Shown: one piece after another, positions 1-9,100 of the stretch | Layout: each line of letters opens with the position of its first letter | How positions within the stretch are numbered: position 1 is the first letter of the stretch | Assembly: GCA_038993745.2 (NCBI GenBank) | Contig: CP160629.1 | Coordinates: forward strand, 124,001-188,000 | Origin: Aliivibrio fischeri | GTDB lineage: Bacteria > Pseudomonadota > Gammaproteobacteria > Enterobacterales > Vibrionaceae | Length of the DNA stretch: 64,000 bases | Direction of reading: 5' to 3' | Position numbers and translations under genes: made by a program | Notes under the pieces: generated by a model | Told to the model about the DNA's origin: nothing | What the model saw: the letters and a program-made list of their open reading frames with translations, nothing else | Database searches by the model: none

Positions 1-420
<420 letters not shown>

Positions 421-630
421 TTATGGCATTTCTCTTAATATACCATTTTTTTAGATATTGAGAGGAAATGCGAAGCATAGAAAATTGGGTGGCGAAGAAT
501 AGCACAATCAAGAATCAATTTGAATGAAAGAAATACGCTAATTCAAATAATAATTTTGTGTTAAATCGAGTTGGCACTATCATTAAGGCTTAATTAATCC
601 TCAACCTTAATAATAGTGGATATTTTAGTT

Positions 631-1056
631 ATGCCTTCTCATCTGCCGAAATCATTTAGTAAACCGTTTTTAAAAGTCTTTCATATTTTAGAAGCCATAT
701 TATTGGTTGCTATCACGCTAGCTACCTTATTTGCGATGGTGAACGAATTCATTCATGTTTTTGTCGAACAGCAAATTCAATTAACAGACATCCTTTTAAT
801 GTTTATCTACCTTGAAGTGTTAGCCATGGTGCAGCAGTTCGTGATGAACGGTAAAATCCCGGTTCGTTATCCTATCTACATCGCTATGATGGCCATTGCT
901 CGTTACATTACATTAGGAATGAAAGAGATTGATGCAACCTTGGTGGTTTGGTTAGCGTTAGCCGCATTCATTCTTGCCGCTGCGACGTTATTGATCCGTG
1001 TTGGGCACCATTACTGGCCATATGAAATAAACGAAAACAAACATTATGATGAGTAG
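631..1056 (+). CDS. psiE: PsiE family phosphate-starvation-inducible membrane protein
   Basis: Small integral membrane protein of the PsiE family, whose E. coli member is induced by phosphate starvation; its molecular role is unknown. From ATG 631 it is 141 residues with four hydrophobic segments (about 15-35, 50-70, 80-98, 108-125). The internal IPVRYPIYIAMMAIARY stretch matches the family core. The frame is also open from a GTG at 616, but a GGA triplet sits about 10 bases before ATG 631, and the extra DILV residues are not family-like, so I chose 631. It is monocistronic, with a strong terminator just downstream. No Pho box was identified. Confidence 0.85.
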   Translation: MPSHLPKSFSKPFLKVFHILEAILLVAITLATLFAMVNEFIHVFVEQQIQLTDILLMFIYLEVLAMVQQFVMNGKIPVRYPIYIAMMAIARYITLGMKEIDATLVVWLALAAFILAAATLLIRVGHHYWPYEINENKHYDE

Positions 1057-1087
1057 CCTTAACGCTATTTTTTATTGGTAATAATAA

Positions 1088-1123
1088 AGCGCCCCTGTAG
1101 TGATTAACTACAGGGGCGTTTTA
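1088..1123 (+). terminator. Rho-independent terminator after psiE
   Basis: Perfect 11-bp stem CGCCCCTGTAG/CTACAGGGGCG (1090-1100 with 1108-1118) and a 7-base loop, followed by a T-rich tail. It ends the psiE transcript. Confidence 0.9.
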
Positions 1124-1252
1124 ATAACGCATTGATGAAAATAACCGTGCTTTTTTGCTGTAAGGATTGTGTAAAAAAACGTAATGCTTATTGTGAAGTG
1201 AGTCGTATGCCGTTATCTTCATTCTTGTATTTATGTCTAACGAGATATTGTG

Positions 1253-1633
1253 ATGCTAATTAGAAAGATAGCCACAATTTGTATTTTAATGGCGACACTA
1301 TTAGTTTTAACGCTATATAGTGCGACATCTCGTGTAGAAAATTTACCAACTCAGTTCTCTGATAATCACGCTGTGGTTGAAATTAGTCATGTTGATTTTT
1401 GTAATCTAGATCTTGGTGATATTCAATCATCAGCAGAGTCGGGGTGTTGTGATCCCGGAGGCTCTTGTTTTGAAAAGCAATGTTGTTCTCATGGGCATGC
1501 ATCAAGCAGCAGTCTGGTGAGTAATTCACTGTTTGTTAATATAACGCCTTATCATTTTGTATCAGCTCCTATGGTATCTACTACCTACTTAAGTGCTGAT
1601 CTCGGTTATCTTTACCGACCTCCAATCAGTTAA
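1253..1633 (+). CDS. Small secreted Cys-rich protein, function unknown
   Basis: I cannot assign a function. The 126-residue product starts with a basic, hydrophobic N-terminus (MLIRKIATICILMATLLVLTLYSATS), either a signal peptide or a membrane anchor. A cysteine/histidine cluster follows in the middle (a CC pair, a single C, then CC followed by HGH), and the C-terminus is YRPPIS. Such Cys/His clusters with an RPP tail occur in small periplasmic proteins associated with metal handling (for example DUF2946-like proteins), so metal binding is a guess. A GTG three bases earlier (1250) is an alternative start. There is no operon partner. Confidence 0.6.
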   Translation: MLIRKIATICILMATLLVLTLYSATSRVENLPTQFSDNHAVVEISHVDFCNLDLGDIQSSAESGCCDPGGSCFEKQCCSHGHASSSSLVSNSLFVNITPYHFVSAPMVSTTYLSADLGYLYRPPIS

Positions 1634-1760
1634 TTCCTATCTCGTGACGATTTTGTCACACCACAATTATATCTATGCGTGAATACACGCGTGCTTTTTT
1701 GTCATGCAGGTACATCAATTCGTTGATGGATTTACCTCGCTTTTTGATAGGGATCTGAAA

Positions 1761-1871
1761 ATGTCTTTTAGATTTATTAATTACGTATTTTTCTATTTAA
1801 CTCAATACGTTTGCTTCTCATGTAATCATTCTATTCGCTCTGTATGTAAAGAAGGAGCGCATTATGAATAA
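1761..1871 (+). CDS. Possible 36-residue upstream ORF overlapping the EamA gene
   Basis: An ATG at 1761, preceded by AGGGATCTGAAA (plausible ribosome binding site), opens a 36-codon frame. It runs into the next gene and stops at 1869-1871, overlapping the EamA start at 1864 by 8 bases in another frame. The geometry suits a translated leader that couples translation to the transporter. The peptide (MSFRFINYVFFYLTQYVC...) is aromatic and has four cysteines; no family is recognised. It could be chance, because the region is AT-rich. Confidence 0.35.
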   Translation: MSFRFINYVFFYLTQYVCFSCNHSIRSVCKEGAHYE

Positions 1872-2796
1872 GAAATATTTACCCGCATTATTGTTTGTTT
1901 CAGTGTGTTTAATTTGGGGAACAACTTGGCTTGCAATGGAGTTTGCCGTTCAGACGATTCCTCCAATCTTTGCGACTGGTTTGCGTTTTTTAATCGCTTC
2001 ACCACTACTAATCATGTTGGCTAAGTTGTTTAAGCAATCTCTTTTTTTTCCGAAAGGAAAGAGACTTTGGATGCTGATAGTAGCAATGTTTTATTTCGCT
2101 ATTCCGTTTACCTTGATGATTTTTGGAGAGCAGTATATTTCATCTGGATTAGCTTCGATTATCTTTGCAAACATGCCAATCGCTGTGATGTTTACATCCA
2201 GTCTATTCTTAGGTTTAAAGCTGAGAAAGATTCAAATCGGTGGTTTATTTGTTGCAGTCTTAAGTTTAATTTTAATCTTAACAAAGGAGATGAGTTTAGG
2301 CGGAGAGGATTATCTGCTTGGATTTTTGGCTCTAGGAGGTGCTGTTCTTATGCATGCCATCATGTATGTGTTGGTTGAGAAGTTCTGTGAGCGAGTTCCT
2401 GTACTTACGTATAATGCGCTTCCTAGTTTGATCGCTTCTTTATGTTTACTTGTTACGTCTATGTTTATCGAGCAACCAGATGTGAGTACATTTTCTGTAG
2501 ATTCGATAATGGCTGTTGTTTATTTGGGTATATTTGCGAGTGTTGGTGGCATTGTGGCTTACTTTAAACTTGGTCAAGTATCTTCACCATTTACAGCATC
2601 TATTTGCTTCTTATTTTTCCCTCTTATCGCTTTAAGCCTTTCTGTTTGGTTTGCGGGAAATAGCATATCTACTACCTCTGTTTTATTGTTGTTGCCTCTA
2701 CTTTGTGGAATTTTAGTCACTAAGCTTGATGCTTCTTTTTGGACTAAGCTTTTTTCACTAGGTATGGGAGAGAGAAGAAAACAAAAGGTAAGTTAA
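1864..2796 (+). CDS. EamA/DMT family transporter (RhaT/YdcZ-type permease)
   Basis: Inner-membrane permease of the drug/metabolite transporter superfamily. It has 310 residues with ten predicted transmembrane helices in two EamA repeats (about 5-135 and 150-290). The first helix carries the typical SVCLIWGTTWLAMEF motif with the conserved WG...W. Family members export amino acids, metabolites or drugs; the substrate cannot be read from sequence. GAAGGAGCGC directly upstream of ATG 1864 is a strong ribosome binding site. It is monocistronic with a bidirectional terminator downstream. Confidence 0.88.
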   Translation: MNKKYLPALLFVSVCLIWGTTWLAMEFAVQTIPPIFATGLRFLIASPLLIMLAKLFKQSLFFPKGKRLWMLIVAMFYFAIPFTLMIFGEQYISSGLASIIFANMPIAVMFTSSLFLGLKLRKIQIGGLFVAVLSLILILTKEMSLGGEDYLLGFLALGGAVLMHAIMYVLVEKFCERVPVLTYNALPSLIASLCLLVTSMFIEQPDVSTFSVDSIMAVVYLGIFASVGGIVAYFKLGQVSSPFTASICFLFFPLIALSLSVWFAGNSISTTSVLLLLPLLCGILVTKLDASFWTKLFSLGMGERRKQKVS

Positions 2797-2822
2797 AGAG
2801 CGTATCGTTATTGATAGCCATA

Positions 2823-2854
2823 AAAAAGCCCTGATAAGTTCAGGGCTTTTTATT
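2823..2854. terminator. Bidirectional terminator between EamA gene and yicC
   Basis: AAAAAGCCCTGA and TCAGGGCTTTTT form an inverted repeat around the loop TAAGT between two converging genes, with A- and T-tracts on the two sides. It can therefore stop transcription in both directions. Confidence 0.9.
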
Positions 2855-2877
2855 AATCTATATTTAGTAGAATCGAA

Positions 2878-3741
2878 TTATTCAATATTCTGAATTTGCT
2901 CACGCATTTGTTCGATAAGTACTTTCAGCTCAACACCAGATGCAGTGATATCTGTGCTGATTGATTTAGATGCTAGCGTGTTGGCTTCACGGTTAAACTC
3001 TTGCATCATGAAATCCAGTTTACGACCACATGCGCCGCCTTTTTTCATAATACTGTTTGCTTCTTTAACGTGAGAATCTAAACGATCGATCTCTTCAGCT
3101 ACATCCGATTTTTGAGCTAAAAGGATCAACTCTTGTTCAACACGAGAAGAATCCAGTTCAATTTTCGCATCTTCAAATTTAGTCAGAAGACGGTTACGTT
3201 GCCATTCTAGGATCTCTGGCATGCGAGCACGAACTTTTGCTGCTTCTTCAGTAATAGCATCTAAGCGTTGTACGATAAGTGCTTGCATGTTTGCACCTTC
3301 ACTTGCACGAGCTTCAATGAAGTCATTTACTGCTAGTTCAAAGTGCTCAAGAAGCTCTTTATTAATCGCATCGAAATCCTGCTCAGGAGCTTCCATTACG
3401 CCTTGCCATTGCAGAATTTGGAAAGGGTTAATGCTGCCTTCGCCTGATTCAGTTTTTACCCATTGTGCTGCTTTAATCACTTGGCGAGCTAAATCTTCAT
3501 TAATTTTTAATTCGCTGTTTGATGCATTGTTTGCTTCAAAGCGTAGGTGACATTCTACTTTACCGCGAGCAAGACGCTTACGGAAACGCTCACGAAGAAC
3601 AGGTTCTAAGCCACGGAACTGTTCTGGCATACGGAAATAAGTTTCTAAATAACGTTGGTTTACTGAGCGGATTTCCCACACAGCGTTACCCCAATCTGCT
3701 TTTACTTCGCGGCGTGCATAAGCCGTCATACTGTAGATCAT
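2878..3741 (-). CDS. yicC: YicC family endoribonuclease
   Basis: Full-length 287-residue YicC. It begins MIYSMTAYARRE, as the family does, and ends with the conserved C-terminal DUF1732 domain (ELKVLIEQMREQIQNIE). E. coli YicC is an endoribonuclease involved in small-RNA turnover. The gene is divergent from rph, the conserved enterobacterial/Vibrio arrangement, with about 160 bases between the two starts. No anomalies are visible. Confidence 0.95.
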   Translation of the reverse strand: MIYSMTAYARREVKADWGNAVWEIRSVNQRYLETYFRMPEQFRGLEPVLRERFRKRLARGKVECHLRFEANNASNSELKINEDLARQVIKAAQWVKTESGEGSINPFQILQWQGVMEAPEQDFDAINKELLEHFELAVNDFIEARASEGANMQALIVQRLDAITEEAAKVRARMPEILEWQRNRLLTKFEDAKIELDSSRVEQELILLAQKSDVAEEIDRLDSHVKEANSIMKKGGACGRKLDFMMQEFNREANTLASKSISTDITASGVELKVLIEQMREQIQNIE

Positions 3742-3862
3742 GTAAGCGTCCTCAAATCATCAATAGGAAGGATGATGAATAAAATATCGCGATACTATAA
3801 CAGATAAGCGCAATAGTGAGTAACTAGAGAAACAGGAGCTATGCTTTATTCTTGGACTTGGG

Positions 3863-3868
3863 TATAAT
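3863..3868 (+). promoter_or_regulatory. Probable -10 box of the rph promoter
   Basis: A perfect TATAAT lies 34 bases before the rph ATG in the yicC-rph divergent gap. No convincing -35 hexamer is found at the right distance, so the element is suggestive only. Confidence 0.45.
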
Positions 3869-3901
3869 CGGCGACAATTTGTCATAATCAAGGTATCTGC
3901 C

Positions 3902-4618
3902 ATGCGTCCTAGCGGAAGAACAGCTCAGCAAGTCCGTCCAATTACACTTACTCGTAACTTCACTGCACACGCAGAGGGTTCAGTATTAGTTGAATTTGGT
4001 AATACAAAAGTAATTTGTACTGCAAGTGTTGAAGAAAACGTTCCTCGCTGGTTAAAAGGCAAAGGGAAAGGTTGGGTAACCGCTGAGTACGGTATGTTAC
4101 CTCGCGCAACACACACTCGTAATCGCCGTGAAGCAGCAAGCGGTAAACAAGGTGGTCGTACGATGGAAATCCAACGTTTGATCGCTCGTAGTTTACGTGC
4201 AGCCGTTGACCTAGAAGCACTAGGTGAACAAATGATCACAGTTGACTGTGACGTTATTCAAGCTGACGGTGGTACTCGTACAGCATCTATTACTGGTGCA
4301 AGTGTGGCGTTAGCTGACGCAATTAATCACATGATTGCTACGGGTAAACTAAAATCGAACCCAATGAAAGGTCATGTAGCGGCGGTTTCTGTTGGTATCT
4401 ACAACGGTGAAGCAATTTGCGACCTTGAGTATCTAGAAGACTCAGCAGCAGATACAGACATGAACGTTGTCATGATGGAAGATGGCAAAATGATTGAAGT
4501 GCAGGGCACGGCAGAAGAAGCACCGTTCTCTCACCAAGAATTGTTAGACATGCTGGCTCTTGCGCAACAGGGCATCAATGACATTATTGAGAAGCAGAAA
4601 GCGGCGTTGGCCGAATAA
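3902..4618 (+). CDS. rph: Ribonuclease PH
   Basis: Phosphorolytic 3'-5' exoribonuclease that trims tRNA precursors; it acts as a cytoplasmic hexamer. Its 238 residues match the family length. It begins [20 protein letters not shown], with [13 protein letters not shown] (phosphate/RNA binding) around residues 65-78 and the conserved [20 protein letters not shown] around 113-132. Unlike some E. coli K-12 strains the C-terminus is intact. The downstream gene pyrE is separated by a terminator and an intergenic repeat, so the classical rph-pyrE cotranscription is probably weakened here. Confidence 0.97.
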
Positions 4619-4628
4619 TTGATTTTAA

Positions 4629-4658
4629 TAGCTCCTAATTTAGGGGCTATTTTTTTAT
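4629..4658 (+). terminator. Terminator after rph
   Basis: TAGCTCC-TAATT-TAGGGGCTA hairpin (4629-4649, with G-T pairing) followed by seven T residues. In E. coli the pyrE attenuator occupies the equivalent place, so a role in pyrimidine-dependent attenuation is possible but not shown. Confidence 0.7.
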
Positions 4659-4666
4659 GTGTTTTT

Positions 4667-4802
4667 AAGAGCAGGGACGAGAACGCTGTGCTCCGAGAGT
4701 TGAGGACGGACTTCGTCCTAAAGCAAGAGTAGGATTCAGGACGCTACGCTTGCAGGTTTCAGGTGTATTCGTTTTTGATCTTCCTGAAACCTGTTCTTAC
4801 CA
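4667..4802 (+). repeat. Mosaic intergenic repeat, modules A+B
   Basis: Begins AAGAGCAGGGACGAGAA (module A). It contains the hairpin variant GAGGACGGACTTCGTCCT, then module B with GGTTTCAGG and CCTGAAACCT ends. It fills most of the rph-pyrE gap. Relatives occur at about twenty places in this window. Confidence 0.85.
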
Positions 4803-4844
4803 ATTTGAAAGTTATAAATTATTAACCAAAAAGAGAGAATGAAA

Positions 4845-5486
4845 ATGAAAGCATACCAGCGTGAGTTTATTGAATTTGCCCTTGAGAAAGAAGTACTAAA
4901 GTTTGGTGAGTTTACTTTAAAGTCTGGTCGTAAAAGCCCATATTTCTTTAACGCTGGCTTATTTAATACCGGTCGTGATTTAGCACGTTTAGGTCGTTTT
5001 TATGCAGCTGCATTGGCGGATTCTGGTATTGAATATGATGTATTATTTGGCCCTGCGTACAAAGGGATTCCAATCGCAACAACGACAGCAGTAGCATTAG
5101 CTGATCACCATGATACAGATAAGCCATACTGTTTTAACCGTAAAGAAGCAAAAGATCACGGTGAAGGCGGCAACCTAGTTGGTAGCGCACTTGAAGGTCG
5201 CATTATGCTAGTTGATGACGTGATCACAGCTGGTACAGCGATTCGTGAATCAATGGAAATCATTCAAGCAAATGGCGCTGATTTAGCGGGTGTTCTTGTG
5301 GCTATTGACCGTCAAGAAAAAGGCAAAGGTGAGTTATCGGCGATTCAAGAAGTTGAACGTGACTTCAATTGCTCAATCATTTCGATTGTAAGTCTGACAG
5401 ACTTAATCTCTTTCTTAGAAGAGAAAGGCGATAATGCTGAGCAACTAGAAGCCGTAAAAGCGTACCGTGCTGAGTTTGGTATCTAA
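4845..5486 (+). CDS. pyrE: Orotate phosphoribosyltransferase
   Basis: Transfers the phosphoribosyl group of PRPP to orotate in de novo UMP synthesis. The product is 213 residues from ATG 4845, the E. coli length. The frame also opens at ATG 4839, but the AGAGAG ribosome binding site (4832-4838) is correctly spaced for 4845, and family members start MKxYQRxFIEFAL. The motifs are [16 protein letters not shown] near the N-terminus, [15 protein letters not shown], the mobile loop [10 protein letters not shown] and the PRPP loop [13 protein letters not shown]. Confidence 0.97.
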   Translation: MKAYQREFIEFALEKEVLKFGEFTLKSGRKSPYFFNAGLFNTGRDLARLGRFYAAALADSGIEYDVLFGPAYKGIPIATTTAVALADHHDTDKPYCFNRKEAKDHGEGGNLVGSALEGRIMLVDDVITAGTAIRESMEIIQANGADLAGVLVAIDRQEKGKGELSAIQEVERDFNCSIISIVSLTDLISFLEEKGDNAEQLEAVKAYRAEFGI

Positions 5487-5512
5487 TTGATGCTAAAACC
5501 CTTTAAGTAGGG

Positions 5513-6255
5513 TTAATAATGCTTTTTCAAAATAGAAGAGTAAGTGGTTGATGTCGTATCAGCCACTTTTTTTTGCGCTTCATCTTCAACATTTGTTGTC
5601 TGTGTCATATCGACATTTAACCACTCTTTCATGTTCTTCCAGAGCGGTTTATCAAGCTCAGGGTAGCGAGCTAAGAAACAGTTCTTTTCTGAAAACATCT
5701 CTTGATATGCTTGATGCTCAGACATGGTACCTAAAAGCGGGTACTTCATATGCTGCAGCACTTTATGAACAAACTCAGTACCTTGGTTGTTTTCTTTGCA
5801 GCGAGTAATAACAAAGGCTAACTCAACATTATTATGCTTAAACGCAGGGGAATTAATTAAGTCTTTAATGAAGCCAAGCATTGAGTGCACATCAATTGGT
5901 GATGGTTGGACAGGGAAGATGATCTTATCAACCATAGAAATATACTTCTCCATCTCAAAACGACTAAAGTTAGAGGGAGAATCAATCACTGTGATTTTAG
6001 TGTCCGCTTCCAAACGTAAAGCGAGAGAAAAGGCACATTTGATGATGGTAAAAAACGAGTCGTTCTCACCCCTTCGGTTTTACTGCCCCAAAAGTGGCTT
6101 GTACCTTGAGGGTCAAGATCAATGATTTCCGTTTTTACTTTTTGATGAGCGTAGAAAGACGCCATTGCTATTGCGAACGTGGATTTGCCTGCGCCACCTT
6201 TACGGTTGATGACAAGAACTTTTTTACATTGTGCTCGTTTATATCCAACTAACAT
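5513..6255 (-). pseudogene. ParA/MinD-type ATPase, split by a frameshift
   Basis: Orphan P-loop ATPase of the ParA/Soj family. The N-terminal part has the deviant Walker A motif KKVLVINRKGGAGKST and the Walker A' stretch EIIDLDPQGTSHFW. The C-terminal part, in another frame from about 6050, carries ITVIDSPSNFSRFEMEKY (Walker B) and ITRCKENNQGTEF. Adding one A to the run of six A at 6050-6055 joins the frames as TTRFFTIIKCAFSLALRLEAD, giving about 247 residues. No ParB gene or parS site is visible next to it, so it is not the chromosomal partition operon. Start ATG 6255 is chosen; ATG 6276 is possible. The break may be a sequencing error. Confidence 0.75.
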
Positions 6256-6460
6256 GATGAACTCATCTATAATCATTGACAATATTATAACTAAGCAATC
6301 AATATGCCATGTAATTCAAGTTTGGTACGGTAATCAGTCTTAAAGTTTGAACTCGTTACATAAAAAGTAACAATTTCATCTCTCATTTTTTATGAAATAC
6401 CACTTCAATTGCTTCAAGTTACGAGTAAACTGAAACAAGACATATATTGAGGTTAAGCCC

Positions 6461-7180
6461 ATGCAAGAAAACCATAAGATTTTAGTAGTTGATGATGATG
6501 CTCGTCTTCGTTCTTTATTAGAGCGTTACTTGTCAGAACAAGGCTTTCAAGTGCGTAGCGTAGCTAACAGTGAACAAATGGACCGTTTATTGGCTCGTGA
6601 AACTTTCCACCTAATGGTATTGGACTTAATGTTGCCGGGTGAAGATGGCCTATCTATTTGCCGCCGCTTACGCAGTGCAAATAATATGTTGCCGATCCTA
6701 ATGCTAACGGCAAAAGGCGATGAAATTGATCGCATCGTTGGTTTAGAAGTTGGTGCTGATGATTATTTACCAAAGCCATTTAATCCACGTGAATTACTAG
6801 CACGTATTCGTGCGGTATTACGTCGCCAAGTTATTGAAGCGCCAGGAGCTCCAAGCGCAGAAGATAAAATGATTGAGTTTGGTGAATTCCGCTTAAATCT
6901 AGGTACACGTGAAATGTTCCGTAATGAAGAACCAATGCCACTGACATCAGGGGAATTTGCCGTTCTAAAATCATTAGTGACGAACATGCGTGAACCAATG
7001 TCGCGTGATAAATTAATGAATATGGCTCGTGGCCGTGAATATTCAGCAATGGAACGTTCAATTGACGTTCAAATTTCTCGTCTTCGTCGTATGATTGAAG
7101 AAGACCCAAGTCGTCCACGCTATATTCAAACGGTGTGGGGATTAGGTTATGTATTTGTTCCTGATGGGGCAGAAGCGTAA
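6461..7180 (+). CDS. ompR: Osmolarity response regulator OmpR
   Basis: Response regulator of the EnvZ/OmpR osmosensing system; controls porin genes. Its 239 residues contain a receiver domain (6-120) with acidic pocket VVDDD, phosphoacceptor D55 in LMVLDLMLPGEDG, and the switch residues LTAK and YLPKPF. A C-terminal winged helix follows (about 135-235) with PLTSGEFAVLKSLV and SIDVQISRLRRMIEEDP. It is near-identical to enterobacterial OmpR. It is followed by envZ after a 228-base gap filled by repeats, whereas the E. coli genes nearly overlap. The stop TAA forms the first bases of the repeat. Confidence 0.97.
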   Translation: MQENHKILVVDDDARLRSLLERYLSEQGFQVRSVANSEQMDRLLARETFHLMVLDLMLPGEDGLSICRRLRSANNMLPILMLTAKGDEIDRIVGLEVGADDYLPKPFNPRELLARIRAVLRRQVIEAPGAPSAEDKMIEFGEFRLNLGTREMFRNEEPMPLTSGEFAVLKSLVTNMREPMSRDKLMNMARGREYSAMERSIDVQISRLRRMIEEDPSRPRYIQTVWGLGYVFVPDGAEA

Positions 7181-7380
7181 GAGTAGGGACGAGAATTGAG
7201 TACGTTTCGCTTAAGGGGTGAGGAAGAGCATTAAAAGCAGGTTTCAGGTCTCAGGAAGAACAAAAGTGAGTACACCTGAAACCTGCAAGCGAAGCGTCCT
7301 GAAACCTAGGTTATTTCAACACCAACCATATTCGCTGTTGTCGTTTCTAGTTAGCGCAGCGTATAGTCTCTAACTCTCTT
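7178..7380 (+). repeat. Mosaic intergenic repeat between ompR and envZ, modules A+B+C
   Basis: Module A starts at the ompR stop (TAAGAGTAGGGACGAG). Module B (7239-7307) has exact 10-bp terminal inverted repeats AGGTTTCAGG/CCTGAAACCT. Module C (TTTCTAGTTAGCGCAGCG then TATAGTCTCTA) ends about 30 bases before the envZ ATG. The element splits a normally compact two-gene operon. Confidence 0.85.
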
Positions 7381-7408
7381 CAAATTCATCACCAAACAGA
7401 GAACTCCC

Positions 7409-8712
7409 ATGAAAAGTACCTTCGCCAGAACCCTTTTACTCCTTGCATCCCTTCTTATCGCCAGTCAGGTATTCTCTTATCTCGCGGTTTTTAATTACGC
7501 CTTATTACCTAGCTTGCAGCAATTTAATCGCATTTTGGCTTATGAAGTACGCTTAATGTTAGCGGAAGATGTCACGCTAGAGAGTGGTAAAAATGTTCAT
7601 TTAGGGCAGCCTCTACGACGTCAATTATTAGAGCAGCTTGGTGTGAGTCTTCATGATGAAAACGATCCTGATATGAAAGAGTATTATCAGGCCAGTCCGG
7701 TTGAATTTTTAAGTGAAGAGATGACTCAGGAGTTAGGAGCACCAACAGAAGTTCGTTTGATTCTGGGGACCGACAGTTATGTATTGTGGATGAAGAGTGA
7801 AGCAATGCCTAAATTTTATATGCGAATACCATTATCAGCATTGCAAGAAGATGATTTCGCACCGCTCTTTAGAAACAGTTTATTTATCGCTCTACTCGTC
7901 ATTCTTGGTGGTTGGACGTTTATTAAAATTCAGAATCGACCATTAATGGCACTGCAAACTGCCGCTCGTAAAGTAGGTAAAGGTGAAATACCCGATCCGT
8001 TACCTGAAAAAGGAGCATCAGAGATTCAAGCGGTGACTCGTGCGTTTAACCAAATGTCGAAGGGCATTCAGAAATTAGAGCAAGACCGAGCTTTATTAAT
8101 GGCCGGGGTTAGTCATGATATCCGAACACCATTAACTCGTATTCGTTTAGCCACAGAAATGATGTCTCCAGAAGATAGCTACCTTGCTGAAAGTATGATT
8201 AAAGACACGGAAGAGTGTAATGAGATCATCGGTCAATTCATGGACTATTTAAAGCCTGTCGCAAAGCAAGATTTTACTCAGGTGGATGTGAATATCATAG
8301 TTAATGAAGTGATATTAGCTGAGGGGGGTATGAGCGTGAAATTCAAACCAAACTCGCCATGATCCCAAAAGCGATTAATGGTAATGCGGTAGCAATTAAG
8401 CGAGTGATCACCAATTTGGTCGTTAATGCGATTCGATACGGTGGTGATTGGATTCAAGTATCAACCAGTGTTTCTGCCGACCATAAGACCGTATGGATTA
8501 TTATTGAAGATAATGGCCCTGGAGTTGATAACGCACAGTTAGAAACGGTGTTCGAACCTTTTACTCGAGGTGATACGGCTCGTGGTAGTGAAGGTACAGG
8601 GCTAGGATTAGCCATTGTTAAGCGTATTGTTACTCAGCATCAAGGTGAAGTGAGTTTATCAAACCGAAGTGAAGGTGGTTTGAAGGTTCAAGTTGAGTTT
8701 CCGTTGGGATAA
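7409..8712 (+). pseudogene. envZ: Osmosensor histidine kinase EnvZ, split by a frameshift
   Basis: Inner-membrane sensor kinase that phosphorylates and dephosphorylates OmpR. The first frame holds TM1 (about 8-32), a periplasmic domain, TM2 (about 153-173), a HAMP domain and the H-box [15 protein letters not shown] with phosphoacceptor His236. It ends prematurely near 8360. The second frame carries the N box NLVVNAIRYGG, the G1 box EDNGPGV and the G2 box GTGLGLAIV. Restoring one G in the G-run 8323-8328 gives [22 protein letters not shown] and a continuous 434-residue kinase (E. coli 450). As read, the ATP-binding domain would be lost; a sequencing error is likely. Confidence 0.9.
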
Positions 8713-9008
8713 GAGCAGGGACGAGAATCGAGGACGCTTCGCTCGAGGGGCGAGGAAGAGCGTAAGAGCAAAAAGCGAAGGGTTCAGGTCTCAGGTTTCA
8801 GGAAGAGCAAAAGCAGAGTTCAGAGGTGATTGTTGTGATAACAGTATCAAATATACAGTTCCCTCCCCTTAGTAAGGGGGGGAGGAGATAAAATCAAAAG
8901 CGAGTACACCTGAAACCTGCAAGCGTAGCGCCCTGAAACCTAAAAACTCACCACATCAACTATGCTTGCTCTTATAGTCTCTAGTCAGCGCAGCGTATCG
9001 TTCCTAGT
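8711..9008 (+). repeat. Long mosaic intergenic repeat, modules A+B+D+C
   Basis: Fills the 387-base gap between envZ and the permease gene. Module A begins in the envZ stop codon (TAAGAGCAGGGACGAG). Module B halves flank an inserted module D at about 8819-8890 (AGAGGTGATTGTTGTGATAA and a C-rich/G-rich hairpin CTCCCCTTAGTAAGGGGGGAG). Module C (TATAGTCTCTAGTCAGCGCA) closes it. This is the most complete mosaic in the window. No gene is seen here. Confidence 0.8.
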
Positions 9009-9014
9009 AAAAAA

Positions 9015-9060
9015 TAAAAAAGACCGCAGATAATAATCACTTGCGGTCTTTTTCGTTTTT
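9015..9060 (-). terminator. Terminator of the purine permease gene
   Basis: AAGACCGCA/TGCGGTCTT inverted repeat (9020-9028 with 9042-9050), with A-rich and T-rich flanks. It lies between envZ and the minus-strand permease and could work in both directions. Confidence 0.85.
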
Positions 9061-9100
9061 ACTCGTCCTTAGAGCGAAGCGAACTTGCCCCTAGTCCCTT
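9061..9100 (-). repeat. Partial module A at the 3' end of the permease gene
   Basis: ACTCGTCCTTAGAGCGAAGC and CCCCTAGTCCCTTTAAGC form an inverted, degraded module A that abuts the permease stop codon. Confidence 0.6.

Noticed and set aside
3221-3782. Plus-strand ORFs opposite yicC
   Set aside because: Shadows of the yicC coding strand; low-complexity Ser/Ala-rich translation.
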